From Burkholderia sp. 8Y (GTDB lineage Bacteria; Pseudomonadota; Gammaproteobacteria; Burkholderiales; Burkholderiaceae), in assembly GCF_902506145.1 (NCBI RefSeq), contig NZ_LR733520.1, positions 1,905,476 to 1,969,475 on the forward strand: 64,000 bases of DNA, in the 5' to 3' direction. The position numbers were made by a program, and so were the translations under genes. Below, in pieces: positions 45,785-54,725 of this stretch; the stretch's first letter is position 1, and the number at the start of each line of letters is the position of its first letter. Under the pieces are notes generated by a model. The model saw only the letters and a program-made list of their open reading frames with translations, searched no databases and had not been told where the DNA came from.

Positions 45785-46879
45785 TCAGTGGCCGGCGTCG
45801 GCGGCGCGCACCACGCGGCTGGCCGGTGCGTCGGCGCTGGCGCTGCTGCGCTCGTCGTCGGGAGACGGCGCGCTGCCGGCGTTCGCATCCGTCGCTGGCG
45901 CCGTTTCGCTGCGGACTGCCTTGTCCGGACGATGGATGACGTGCCGCTCGGGTTTCTCGGCGGCGGCATACGAAGCAGCGGACGGCTCGACGTGCGTCGC
46001 GCGGATCACGGCGAGCGGCGCGGTCGCGGTTTGCTCGCCCGGCGCGCTCGCCTCCGAAGCATGACCGCGCTGACGGTCGCGTTCGCGGCGTTCCGGCGAG
46101 CGCAAGTCGAGCGCGGCCTGCACGCCGGTCACGCCCGGCACCACTTCGACCTGCGCGAGCTTGGCCGCGCGCGCGCCCTTGCGCTTCGGCTTGACGCCGA
46201 GCGTCGGCGCGGCAGCTACCACTTCGTCGAGCGCCTTCTTGGCGGCCGCCTGCTCCGCCGCGCGGCGGCTCGCCCCGGAGCCGGACACTTTCACGTCGAG
46301 CTTCGGCACCGAACATTCGACTTCGAACTGCTGGTTGTGCGCGGCGCCGTGCGTCGCGACCACCGTGTAAGTCGGCAGCGCGATCTTGTGCCCCTGCAGA
46401 TATTCCTGAAGCAGCGTCTTCGCGTCCTTGCCGATCGTCCGCGGATCGATGTGATCCAGCACCGGCGTGTAGAGCCGCTTGATGACGGTCAATGCGGCGT
46501 CGAAACCACCGTCGAGGAAAATCGCGCCGAAAATGGCTTCGAGTGTATCCGCCAGAATGGACGGACGCCGAAAGCCGCCGCTACGCAGTTCACCTTCGCC
46601 CAGACGCAGGCCTTCGGATACGTTGAGCGCCTGCGCGATCTCGTAAAGTGATTGCTGTTTGACGAGGTTGGCCCGCACGCGCGAGAGATCGCCTTCGTCG
46701 AGCTTGCTGAATCGTTGGAACAAAAGCGCCGCCACCACGCAATTAAGAACGGAGTCGCCGAGAAATTCGAGCCGTTCGTTGTGCGTGGCGCTGTGACTGC
46801 GGTGGGTCATCGCCTGGCGCAGCAATTCCGCATTGCGGAATTCGTACTGCAGCCGGCTTTCCAACGGAGAAGATGGCAT
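45785..46879 (-). CDS. rnc: RNase III with C-terminal extension
   Basis: Double-strand-specific ribonuclease for rRNA and mRNA processing. The catalytic signature NERLEFLGDSVL and the second site DTLEAIFGAIFLDGG are in the N-terminal 150 residues. The dsRNA-binding domain follows (DAKTLLQEYLQGHK...GSGASRRAAEQAAAKKAL), ending near 225. About 140 further residues, polar and low-complexity with Ala/Arg/Pro/Ser, take it to 364 aa against 226 in E. coli. The role of the tail is unknown. It lies about 140 bp after lepB. Confidence 0.95.
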   Translation of the reverse strand: MPSSPLESRLQYEFRNAELLRQAMTHRSHSATHNERLEFLGDSVLNCVVAALLFQRFSKLDEGDLSRVRANLVKQQSLYEIAQALNVSEGLRLGEGELRSGGFRRPSILADTLEAIFGAIFLDGGFDAALTVIKRLYTPVLDHIDPRTIGKDAKTLLQEYLQGHKIALPTYTVVATHGAAHNQQFEVECSVPKLDVKVSGSGASRRAAEQAAAKKALDEVVAAAPTLGVKPKRKGARAAKLAQVEVVPGVTGVQAALDLRSPERRERDRQRGHASEASAPGEQTATAPLAVIRATHVEPSAASYAAAEKPERHVIHRPDKAVRSETAPATDANAGSAPSPDDERSSASADAPASRVVRAADAGH

Positions 46880-47018
46880 GGACAGAGTATAACGCGCCCG
46901 CGCGGGCGGCCGATTCCGCCCGGCGAGCCGGGAAAACGCGTGGCGAGACGGTCTTAGCCGCGCTTCTTCACGCCGTTTCGAAGCAGCGCCGCCGCGTGCG
47001 CGACGGCACTGCGATGGG

Positions 47019-47915
47019 TCACTGGAACGAGCCGATGCGCTTCAGGTTGCTGAAGTTCATCCAGATGAAGAACGCGCGGCCGACGATGTTCTTGTCCGGC
47101 ACGAAGCCCCAGTAGCGGCTGTCGGCGCTGTTGTCGCGGTTGTCGCCCATCATGAAGTAATGACCCGGCGGCACTTTGCAGGTCACGCCCTGCGCGTTGT
47201 AGACGCAGTTGTCGCGGAACGGAAAGTCGTCCGCGCCGATGACGAACGGCGGCACTTGCGGGTTGTTCAGGATCGCATTCTTGCGGCCGTCGAGGTCTTC
47301 GACGAATTGCTTCGCGTAGCCGATGCGCTCGTCGTCGAAGTAATCCGCCTGCGGCGTTTCCGGCACAGGCTTGCCGTTGATGGTCAGCTGCTTGTTTTCG
47401 TACGCGACGGTATCGCCCGGCAGCCCGATCACGCGCTTGATGTAATCGACCGATTCGTCCTTCGGATAGCGGAACACGACCACGTCGCCGCGCGTAAGCG
47501 GCTTGCCTTGCGTCAGCTTGGTGTTCGTGATCGGCAGGCGCAGGCCGTATTCGTATTTGTTCACGAGGATGAAGTCGCCGACGAGCAGCGTCGGCACCAT
47601 CGAGCCCGACGGAATCTTGAACGGCTCGACGATGAACGAGCGCACCACGAACACCGCGAGAATCACCGGGAAAAAGCTCGCCGTGTACTCGAGCCACCAC
47701 GGCTGGCGCAACGCCTCGCTGCGCAGGCGCGCGCGCGTCTCTCCAGCGTTTTCATCGGCGAAACGCTCGCCCACGCGCTCCTGCTGGCGGTCGAACTCGG
47801 CCACCGCCGCATCCGCCGCGCGGCGGCGGTGCTTAACGAACATCAGTTTGTCCAGCACCCATGCAATACCCGTCACCACGACGAGGATCAAAAGAATCAA
47901 TGCGAAATTCATCAA
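47019..47915 (-). CDS. lepB: LepB, signal peptidase I
   Basis: Cleaves signal peptides of exported proteins at the periplasmic face. It is 298 aa with two N-terminal membrane segments (about 3-22 and 80-97) and a periplasmic catalytic domain. Catalytic Ser105 lies in IPSGSMVPTLLVGDF and the general-base lysine, Lys160, in DYIKRVIGLPGD. The C-terminal box GDNRDNSADSRYWG is also standard. It follows lepA by 51 bp in the operon order lepA-lepB-rnc-era. Confidence 0.97.
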   Translation of the reverse strand: MMNFALILLILVVVTGIAWVLDKLMFVKHRRRAADAAVAEFDRQQERVGERFADENAGETRARLRSEALRQPWWLEYTASFFPVILAVFVVRSFIVEPFKIPSGSMVPTLLVGDFILVNKYEYGLRLPITNTKLTQGKPLTRGDVVVFRYPKDESVDYIKRVIGLPGDTVAYENKQLTINGKPVPETPQADYFDDERIGYAKQFVEDLDGRKNAILNNPQVPPFVIGADDFPFRDNCVYNAQGVTCKVPPGHYFMMGDNRDNSADSRYWGFVPDKNIVGRAFFIWMNFSNLKRIGSFQ

Positions 47916-47966
47916 TCGCTTCCAGTTGTTATCGTCGATTGTTCTGCGCCTGAAGGCGCGCGAATG

Positions 47967-49757
47967 TCAGTCGTCCACGCGCAGGATGGCGAGAAAAGCC
48001 TCTTGCGGAATCTCGACCGAGCCGACCTGCTTCATGCGCTTCTTGCCGGCCTTCTGCTTTTCGAGCAGCTTCTTCTTGCGCGTGATGTCGCCGCCGTAGC
48101 ACTTCGCGAGCACGTTCTTGCGCAGCGCCTTGATGTTTTCCCGGGCGATGATGTTCGAGCCGATGGTCGCCTGAATCGCCACGTCGTACATCTGGCGCGG
48201 GATCAGTTCGCGCATCTTCGACGCGACTTCCCGGCCGCGGCTCTGGCTCTGCGAGCGGTGGACGATGACGGACAACGCATCTACCTTGTCGCCGTTGATC
48301 AGCATGTCGACCTTCACGACGTCCGCCGCGCGGTATTCCTTGAACTCGTAGTCCATCGACGCGTAGCCGCGCGACGTAGACTTCAGGCGGTCAAAGAAAT
48401 CGAGCACGATTTCGGCCATCGGGATTTCGTACGTCAACTGCACCTGACGGCCGTGGTACTGCATGTTGATCTGCTGGCCGCGCTTGTTCGTGCACAGCGT
48501 GATGACCGAGCCGACATACTCCTGCGGCATGTACAGGTTCACGGTGACGATCGGCTCGCGCACTTCCTCGATCTTGGGAGGCTCCGGCATCTTCGCCGGG
48601 TTCTCGACCTGAATCGTGCTGCCGTCGCGCTGGACGACTTCGTAGACCACCGTCGGCGCGGTGGTAATGAGGTCCATGTCGAATTCGCGTTCGAGCCGTT
48701 CCTGCACGATTTCCATGTGCAGAAGGCCCAGGAAGCCGCAACGGAAACCGAAGCCCAGCGCCTGCGACACTTCCGGCTCGAATTGCAGCGACGCGTCGTT
48801 CAACTTCAGCTTTTCGAGCGATTCACGCAGCGCGTCGTACTGGTTCGCTTCGACCGGATACAGCCCCGCGAAAACCTGCGGCTTCACTTCCTTGAAACCC
48901 GGCAGCGGCTCGGCGGCCGGGCGATTCGCGACGGTCACGGTGTCGCCGACCTTCGCGGCCGTCAGTTCCTTGATACCCGCGATCACGAAGCCGACCTGCC
49001 CCGCCGCCAGTTGCGAAAGGTTCGTCGACTTCGGCGCGAACACGCCGAGATGCTCGACCGGATACTGCGCGCCGGTCGCCATCATCTTGATCTTGTCCTT
49101 GGGCTTCAGCGTGCCATTGAAGATGCGCACGAGCATCACGACGCCGACGTAATTGTCGAACCACGAGTCGATGATCAGCGCCTGCAGCGGCGCGTCCGGA
49201 TCGCCCTTCGGCGGCGGCACTTTCGCGATCAGCGATTCGAGCACGTCTTCCACGCCCAAGCCCGTCTTTGCGCTGCAATGCACGGCGTCGGTCGCGTCGA
49301 TGCCGATGACGTCTTCAATTTCCGCGATCGCGTTTTCCGGATTCGCGGCGGGCAAGTCGATCTTGTTCAGCACCGGCACGACTTCGACGCCCAGTTCGAT
49401 CGCCGTATAGCAATTTGCAACGGTTTGCGCCTCGACGCCCTGACTGGCATCGACGACGAGCAGCGCGCCTTCGCAAGCGGAAAGCGAACGGCTGACTTCG
49501 TAGGAGAAGTCGACGTGTCCCGGGGTATCGATCAGATTGAGGTTGTAGACCTGGCCGTCGCGCGCCTTGTAGGTGAGCGCCGCCGTCTGCGCCTTGATCG
49601 TGATGCCGCGCTCGCGTTCCAGGTCCATCGAATCGAGCACCTGCGCTTCCATCTCACGATCGGACAGCCCGCCGCATAACTGGATGATGCGGTCCGCGAG
49701 CGTGGACTTGCCGTGATCAATGTGCGCAATGATCGAAAAGTTACGAATATGATTCAT
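47967..49757 (-). CDS. lepA: LepA (EF4), translational GTPase
   Basis: Ribosome-binding GTPase implicated in translation initiation and 30S assembly, 596 aa, the normal size. It starts MNHIRNFSIIAHIDHGKSTL with the P-loop; DTPGHVDF and NKIDLP are the further G motifs. EF-G-like domains II, III and V follow, and the unique C-terminal domain ends KKLLEKQKAGKKRMK. The long open frame on the other strand is a composition shadow. Confidence 0.97.
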   Translation of the reverse strand: MNHIRNFSIIAHIDHGKSTLADRIIQLCGGLSDREMEAQVLDSMDLERERGITIKAQTAALTYKARDGQVYNLNLIDTPGHVDFSYEVSRSLSACEGALLVVDASQGVEAQTVANCYTAIELGVEVVPVLNKIDLPAANPENAIAEIEDVIGIDATDAVHCSAKTGLGVEDVLESLIAKVPPPKGDPDAPLQALIIDSWFDNYVGVVMLVRIFNGTLKPKDKIKMMATGAQYPVEHLGVFAPKSTNLSQLAAGQVGFVIAGIKELTAAKVGDTVTVANRPAAEPLPGFKEVKPQVFAGLYPVEANQYDALRESLEKLKLNDASLQFEPEVSQALGFGFRCGFLGLLHMEIVQERLEREFDMDLITTAPTVVYEVVQRDGSTIQVENPAKMPEPPKIEEVREPIVTVNLYMPQEYVGSVITLCTNKRGQQINMQYHGRQVQLTYEIPMAEIVLDFFDRLKSTSRGYASMDYEFKEYRAADVVKVDMLINGDKVDALSVIVHRSQSQSRGREVASKMRELIPRQMYDVAIQATIGSNIIARENIKALRKNVLAKCYGGDITRKKKLLEKQKAGKKRMKQVGSVEIPQEAFLAILRVDD

Positions 49758-49882
49758 TCAGTGCCGATCAAGCGAAAAAGGCGCGCCCTCACACACGCGG
49801 AGCACGCCTTGAAAATTTGGGGAAAAACTTCTGTATTTTAGCCCAAACGGGGGTGGACAGGCGGTTTCGGCGTTGGACGCCT

Positions 49883-50143
49883 TCATGCGCCCCGCGCGGC
49901 GAGCGCCGTCTGCACGGCTTTCGCGTCCAGCCGGTGCTCGCACAACTCGACGCCGTCCAGCATCAGCACCGGCACGCGCTCGTTGTAACCCGCTTCCAGC
50001 AGCGGATCGTCGTCGATATCGATCCAGTCTATCGGCACGCCAAAGCGTTGCGCGATCGGCTCCAGTTCGGCGCGCATGTCCTCACAGAGATGACACCACG
50101 CGCGGCCGTACAGCAGGAACCGCGCGCCTGCGTTCGCGGTCAT
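49883..50143 (-). CDS. Glutaredoxin-like (DUF836) small thiol protein
   Basis: 86 aa with a thioredoxin-like fold. The N-terminal motif LLYGRAWCHLCEDM contains a C-x2-C pair (CHLC), followed by the cis-proline region RVPVLMLDGVEL. This matches the DUF836/glutaredoxin-related family. A redox partner is not identifiable from the sequence. It is 9 bp after the mucD-type protease gene, suggesting a periplasmic-quality-control context for expression, though the protein has no signal peptide and should be cytoplasmic. Confidence 0.85.
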   Translation of the reverse strand: MTANAGARFLLYGRAWCHLCEDMRAELEPIAQRFGVPIDWIDIDDDPLLEAGYNERVPVLMLDGVELCEHRLDAKAVQTALAARGA

Positions 50144-50152
50144 CGCGCTTTG

Positions 50153-51727
50153 TCACTTCTGCGCGGGAACGCGCGGGCGCAGCGGCACGAACTGCGTGTT
50201 GTCGCCACGGCGCACGAGAACCGCGACCATCTTGCTCGCGTCCAGACCCTGCGCGACCGATTCGAACTGCTTCGCGCTCGTGATGTCCGTGTCGCCGATC
50301 CGCATGATGATGTCGCCCTTCTGGAAGCCCGCGCGAGCCGCCGGGCCTTCGACCGCGTCCACCTGCACGCCGCTGTTGAGCTTGAGCGCCTTCTTCTGGT
50401 CGGCCGGAATGTCGCTCACGGCGAGCCCGAGCGAATTGCTCGCGCGCTCCTTCGGCTGCGGCGCGCGGCGTTGTTCCGTCTTCGCGACCTTGTCCGGCTG
50501 CATTTCCGCGATGGTGATCGGCAGATCGCGCGACTGGCCCTTGCGCCAGACGGTGATGGTGGCCTTCATGCCCGGCTTGCTGTCGCCGACCATGCGCGGC
50601 AGGTCGGTCGCGGTATCGACATTCGCGCCGTTGAACTTCAGGATGATGTCGCCCGGCTGGATGCCGGCCTTGTCCGCGGGGCCGCCCGCCTCGACGCTGC
50701 TCACGAGCGCGCCCTGCGCTCTCGGCAGGCCGAGCGAATCGGCGACGTCCTTCGTCACTTCCCCGATCGCGACCGCGATCCGACCGCGCGTGACCTTGCC
50801 CGTCGTCTTCAGCTGATCGGCCACGCGCATCGCCTCGTCGATCGGAATCGCGAACGAAATGCCCATGAAGCCGCCGGTCCGGCTGTAGATCTGCGAATTG
50901 ATGCCGATGACTTCGCCCGCCATGTTGATGAGCGGACCGCCCGAGTTGCCGGGATTCACCGCCACATCGGTCTGGATGAATGGCAGGTAGTCGCCCGTGT
51001 CGCGGCCCTTGGCGCTGACGATGCCGGCTGTCACCGTATTGTCGAGGCCGAACGGCGAGCCGATGGCGAGCACCCATTCGCCGACGCGCACCTTGTTCGA
51101 ATCGCCGATGGTGATGGCCGGCAGGTTCGACGCGCTGATCTTCACGACCGCGACGTCCGTGCGTTCGTCCACGCCGATGAGCCGCGCCTTGAACTCGCGC
51201 TTGTCGGTGAGCGTGACGTAAATGGTGTCCGCGTCGTCGACGACGTGCGCGTTGGTCATCACGTAGCCGTCGGTCGACAGGATGAAGCCCGAGCCGACGC
51301 CGCTGCTCTGCTCCGAGTTGTCCTGGCTGTCGTCGGGCGGCAGGCTGCGGCTGCCGCCTTTGCCTTGATCGCCTCCGCTGCCGCCACCGCCGTGACCGCC
51401 GCCACCGTTGCCGCCACCCCCATTACCGCCGCCACCGTTGCCGCGCGGCGAGCCCGGCTGTCCTGGCATCGGAATGCCGAAGAAACGGCGGAAGAACTCG
51501 GACATGTCGCCGTCATCGAGGCCGGGCGGCAAGCCGTGCATGTCGCCCGAGGAGCCGACGCGCGAAGTCGTGCGGATATTCACGACGGAAGGCCCGACCT
51601 TGTCGACGAGCGAGGTGAAGTCCGGCAGGTTCACCGTGGGCGCTGCTGCCGCCGCGTGCGAAATGAACGGCAGGCACACGGCGAGCGCCGCGGCCGCGAT
51701 GAACTTGCGCAGCGAGTAGTTGCTCAT
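50153..51727 (-). CDS. mucD: MucD/DegP-type periplasmic serine protease
   Basis: HtrA-family protease/chaperone of the periplasm, 524 aa, with a signal peptide ending near SHAAAAA (residues 23-29). The catalytic triad can be placed: His161 in TNAHVV, Asp191 in DERTDVAV, Ser262 in NPGNSGGP. Two PDZ domains follow (about 300-395 and 430-515). The loop ahead of the protease core contains a (GGGGN)-type repeat, residues 96-127. It is downstream of rpoE-rseA-rseB, as in Pseudomonas algU-mucABCD, so it probably belongs to the sigma-E envelope-stress response. Confidence 0.95.
   Translation of the reverse strand: MSNYSLRKFIAAAALAVCLPFISHAAAAAPTVNLPDFTSLVDKVGPSVVNIRTTSRVGSSGDMHGLPPGLDDGDMSEFFRRFFGIPMPGQPGSPRGNGGGGNGGGGNGGGGHGGGGSGGDQGKGGSRSLPPDDSQDNSEQSSGVGSGFILSTDGYVMTNAHVVDDADTIYVTLTDKREFKARLIGVDERTDVAVVKISASNLPAITIGDSNKVRVGEWVLAIGSPFGLDNTVTAGIVSAKGRDTGDYLPFIQTDVAVNPGNSGGPLINMAGEVIGINSQIYSRTGGFMGISFAIPIDEAMRVADQLKTTGKVTRGRIAVAIGEVTKDVADSLGLPRAQGALVSSVEAGGPADKAGIQPGDIILKFNGANVDTATDLPRMVGDSKPGMKATITVWRKGQSRDLPITIAEMQPDKVAKTEQRRAPQPKERASNSLGLAVSDIPADQKKALKLNSGVQVDAVEGPAARAGFQKGDIIMRIGDTDITSAKQFESVAQGLDASKMVAVLVRRGDNTQFVPLRPRVPAQK
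51347..51442 (-). repeat. mucD: Glycine-rich pentapeptide repeat in mucD
   Basis: The encoded peptide runs GNGGGG, NGGGG, NGGGG, HGGGG, SGG, coded by a degenerate 15 bp unit (on the plus strand forms of CCGCCACCGTTGCCG). It lies in the flexible N-terminal loop of the protease domain, where HtrA proteins vary in length. Units are multiples of 3 bp, so slippage would stay in frame. Confidence 0.88.
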
Positions 51728-51750
51728 GGATGGAAGGCCGAGGGATTCGA

Positions 51751-52782
51751 TTACTTGGAAGGCTTGTATTCTATGGTAGAAGCAAATTGCTGCAACGTGG
51801 CTTGCGGCACTTCACCCAGCAAAGTAATCCAGAAATCGCCGCGACGCTTCACGAGCACATGTGTGGCGCCGCTATTACCCGCGCCTTCCTTGCGGGTATT
51901 CTTTTCGACCGGCTCGACGAACACGGAAATGGCGGCAAGGCCATCCGAGAAGACGGCCTGATCGACCGGAATCGGCGGCTGGCCCTGCTCGCTCGACGCC
52001 ATCGGCCGGCGCAGTTCGCGAATCAGCCTGAAGCCGGGGATGGTCGGCTTGATTTGCCAGCCTTGCGCCTGCATGTCGACCGGCTGCACCGGCGGGCGCA
52101 CGATGTTCCACCCTGCCGTGGCGCGCATGCCGCTCGCAATCGCCGCCTTATCGATGGCCCCGCCGATACGCACCTGCGAGAACGAAAGCTGTTCGAGCAC
52201 CTGGCCGTCCGGATCGAGCGTCTGCGCGCGCAGCAGCAGTCCGGTCTTCGCGTCCGCCCACAGTTTGTAGGCAAAACGATAGGAATCTTTTGGATCCAGC
52301 TCGATGACTTGACTCTCGATGCCGGCGACGCGGTCATTGCCGAGCAGCTTCGGCTCGTATACCGCCAGCACCTGATCGCCGCTCGTGGCAAGCAGCGAGG
52401 GAAACGAGTCCTTGCTCTGCCGATGCTCCATGACGAGCAGATGCCGCTCCGGCACGAACGTGAACATGTCGTCGTCGTGGCGCAGCATTCGGCGCGGCGC
52501 GCCGTCGAGACTTTCGAGCGATTCGTAGTCGCCGTCGCCGTGCGTGGCGACGTGCGTGATGCGCGACGACTGAACCGTCGCGCCGCGCTGATAAAGGAAC
52601 GTGCCCTCGTAGTTCTGCTGCTGGGCCGCTTCCTGAATGCGGTTGAGCAGATTGGCAGCGGTTTTGCGATCCGGCGCGTTGCCGCTGTCAGCGAACGATG
52701 CCGATGCCGCGCACAACAACGCGGCTGCGCAGACCATCAATGCCGGCAGCCGCCCCCAATATCTAGTTTTATTCAACCGCAC
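51751..52782 (-). CDS. rseB: RseB/MucB, periplasmic regulator of anti-sigma factor
   Basis: Binds the periplasmic part of the anti-sigma factor and shields it from proteolysis until envelope stress occurs. It is 343 aa with a signal peptide ending ASASFADSG near residue 31. The two-domain MucB/RseB fold is indicated by NYEGTFLYQRGATVQSSRI and the C-terminal part PGFRLIRELRRP. GTG start with GAAGG upstream, 12 bp after the rseA stop. Confidence 0.93.
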   Translation of the reverse strand: MRLNKTRYWGRLPALMVCAAALLCAASASFADSGNAPDRKTAANLLNRIQEAAQQQNYEGTFLYQRGATVQSSRITHVATHGDGDYESLESLDGAPRRMLRHDDDMFTFVPERHLLVMEHRQSKDSFPSLLATSGDQVLAVYEPKLLGNDRVAGIESQVIELDPKDSYRFAYKLWADAKTGLLLRAQTLDPDGQVLEQLSFSQVRIGGAIDKAAIASGMRATAGWNIVRPPVQPVDMQAQGWQIKPTIPGFRLIRELRRPMASSEQGQPPIPVDQAVFSDGLAAISVFVEPVEKNTRKEGAGNSGATHVLVKRRGDFWITLLGEVPQATLQQFASTIEYKPSK

Positions 52783-52794
52783 ACCTGCCTTCAG

Positions 52795-53451
52795 TTATTG
52801 GCTCTGCGTCGTCACCGCGGCGCGAATCAGTGGCATGGAGCCGGGCATCGCAGGCTGCTGCGAGAACTGCTGATGCGCCTCGAGGTATTGATCGAGACTC
52901 GCGTCGCGGATGATGTTCGCCTCGACGACCGGCGCTGCCGTGGTCGCCGCCGGCACGGACGCGAGCGCGACGCGCTGCACCGCATCCGGCTGGGCGACGC
53001 TCGCCACCTGCGCGCCCGGGTGGAAGCCCACGCCCTGCATCTGCGGCACGACGATCCACGTGAGCGTCGCCGCCGCGGCCGCCACCGCGAACGCAGGCAC
53101 CACGCGCCGGCGCAGCATGCCGCCGCGCGCCTTCGCGGCCGATGCAGCAGGCGCCAGCACATGCGCTTCGGACTCGAAGCGCGCCGCGAACGACGTCATG
53201 AACGCGCGGCTGCGGGCCGGGCTTTCCGCGAGATCGTCGGAACGCAGCGCGTCGCCGATCAGATGATAGTCGGACCACGCCGCACGGTCCTCTCTGGCCA
53301 GTTCTGCGAGAAACTGACCGATATTTCCGATTTCGCCGAGCGATTCACCGTCGACGAACGCCGACATGCGCTCGCCGCGCGAGCTTGCCTGCGGATTTGT
53401 GTACGAATCCGCGCGCGTATTTGCGTTCGATTGCATCGAGACCGACCCCAT
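52795..53451 (-). CDS. rseA: RseA/MucA anti-sigma factor
   Basis: Membrane-spanning anti-sigma factor that holds RpoE until cut by regulated proteolysis. It is 218 aa from ATG 53449-53451, with GGGGAG just upstream. The cytoplasmic N-terminal RseA-type domain reads MSAFVDGESLGEIGNIGQFL and AAWSDYHLIGDALRS. A single membrane helix is near residues 120-137 (VVPAFAVAAAAATLTWIVV), and a periplasmic tail binds RseB. It lies 83 bp after rpoE. Confidence 0.93.
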   Translation of the reverse strand: MGSVSMQSNANTRADSYTNPQASSRGERMSAFVDGESLGEIGNIGQFLAELAREDRAAWSDYHLIGDALRSDDLAESPARSRAFMTSFAARFESEAHVLAPAASAAKARGGMLRRRVVPAFAVAAAAATLTWIVVPQMQGVGFHPGAQVASVAQPDAVQRVALASVPAATTAAPVVEANIIRDASLDQYLEAHQQFSQQPAMPGSMPLIRAAVTTQSQ

Positions 53452-53534
53452 GATGCTCCCCAATCCTTCGAAACCAGCCGTAGTGACACCAACTAACCCA
53501 GATATCGCGTCCCTGTCCCGAGGCGTGAGCCGTC

Positions 53535-54134
53535 TCACCAGCGTTTGCCTTCGGGAGTGTCCAACAACGGACGCAATTTTGCCGCAATGGCTTCCCGAGC
53601 ACGGAAAATTCTCGATCTGACGGTGCCGATCGGGCAGTCCATCATCTCCGCGATTTCCTCGTAACTCAATCCTTCGATTTCCCGGAGCGTGATGGCGGTG
53701 CGCAATTCTTCCGGCAGCAGCGCCATCGCAGCATTGACCGTTTGAGCGATCTGCTTGCTCATCAACATTGACTCGGGCGTGTTGATATCCCTTAGTTGGT
53801 CGGCATCGGAGAAAGTTTCCGCTTCTTCCGCATCTGCTTCGGTAGAAGTGGGCGCGCGGCGTCCCTGGGTGGCCAGGTAGTTCTTCGCCGTGTTGACGGC
53901 AATGCGGTAGAGCCAAGTGTAGAACGCGGATTCGCCGCGAAACTGCGGCAGCGCGCGGTAGGCTTTGATGAAGGCGTCCTGGGCGACGTCCTCGACTTCG
54001 GCGGGGTCGCGCACGAGGCGCGAGATCAGTCGAATGATCTTGCGGTGGTATTTGGCGACCAGCAGTTCGAACGCGGCTTTGTCGCCCTTCTGCACGCGTT
54101 CGACCAGCACTTGGTCGATTTCTTTTTCGCTCAC
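53535..54134 (-). CDS. rpoE: RpoE (AlgU-type), extracytoplasmic-function sigma factor
   Basis: Sigma-E of the envelope-stress response, 199 aa. Region 2 reads DPAEVEDVAQDAFIKAYRALPQFRG...FYTWLYRIAVNTAKN, and region 4 reads LPEELRTAITLREIEGLSYEEIA plus GTVRSRIFRAREAI. It is very close to Pseudomonas AlgU and E. coli RpoE. It is followed by its anti-sigma factor rseA, then rseB and mucD. I did not find a convincing sigma-E (GGAACTT/TCTGA) autoregulatory promoter in the 95 bp upstream. Confidence 0.97.
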   Translation of the reverse strand: MSEKEIDQVLVERVQKGDKAAFELLVAKYHRKIIRLISRLVRDPAEVEDVAQDAFIKAYRALPQFRGESAFYTWLYRIAVNTAKNYLATQGRRAPTSTEADAEEAETFSDADQLRDINTPESMLMSKQIAQTVNAAMALLPEELRTAITLREIEGLSYEEIAEMMDCPIGTVRSRIFRAREAIAAKLRPLLDTPEGKRW

Positions 54135-54229
54135 CTGGAAATCCGTTTGACTTGGGGCTGTTGCGCGGACGGGTATTGTAGCCTCACCGACTTCGCGTTA
54201 TCCCGGACGCTCATCGACCGTTACAGTCG

Positions 54230-54694
54230 TTACAGGTACGCGCTCGCGGCGCGGCGGGCGCGTACGGCAAGCTGGCGGAAGGAGTCGGAATCGATGGAAT
54301 CCGCTGCGACGAGGAGCGTGCGCGGCCTGCCTTTTTCCGATGACAACGTGAGCGCAATGAGCCGCGCGCTCCATTGCGCACAGCCGACGATCCGCCGATA
54401 GCGCGCGTGCCCCGCGCGGTCCCAGACGGTGATGCCATCCGCATGCAAGCCGATGGCAGCGGGCTGGCGGCGCGCCCAGCGCCCGGCCGCGAGCCCGAGT
54501 CCGCCCAGGCACGTGAGCGCGGCAACCGCTGCGTGAAGCAGCCCGACGTGCGGCAAGACAGCCTGAAAGACCGCTGCGTCCGCCACCGCGATGAATCCAC
54601 AGACGCAGCCGAGCAGAAACCGCGACGGCCGGATCGGAATGCACGGCGGCGCGCCCGCTTCCCCATACGGCCGGTTCATGTGCGCGCCCGTCAT
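54230..54694 (-). CDS. YgfX-like small membrane protein
   Basis: 154 aa. Two adjacent helices (about residues 26-45 and 50-70) are followed by a soluble beta-rich part with a Trp/Arg pattern (IGLHADGITVWDRAGHARY). The end LLVAADSIDSDSFRQLAVRAR is characteristic of the YgfX/CptA family. In E. coli YgfX is linked to the flavinator SdhE; no sdhE is present here, so only the family resemblance is claimed. The start could also be the ATG at 54677-54679 (MNRPYGEAG). It sits between fabF and rpoE. Confidence 0.68.
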   Translation of the reverse strand: MTGAHMNRPYGEAGAPPCIPIRPSRFLLGCVCGFIAVADAAVFQAVLPHVGLLHAAVAALTCLGGLGLAAGRWARRQPAAIGLHADGITVWDRAGHARYRRIVGCAQWSARLIALTLSSEKGRPRTLLVAADSIDSDSFRQLAVRARRAASAYL

Positions 54695-54725
54695 TGCGTT
54701 CCCCGTCCTGACGAGCGCGCCGTGC

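Noticed and set aside
47160..49679. A very long open frame (839 codons) opposite lepB and lepA
   Set aside because: It spans two conserved genes and their gap, shows no domain, and has the composition expected of a GC-rich shadow.
54135..54229. A sigma-E autoregulatory promoter ahead of rpoE
   Set aside because: I looked for GGAACTT and TCTGA-type hexamers with suitable spacing and found none in this gap; the promoter may lie further upstream, in the ygfX-like gene.
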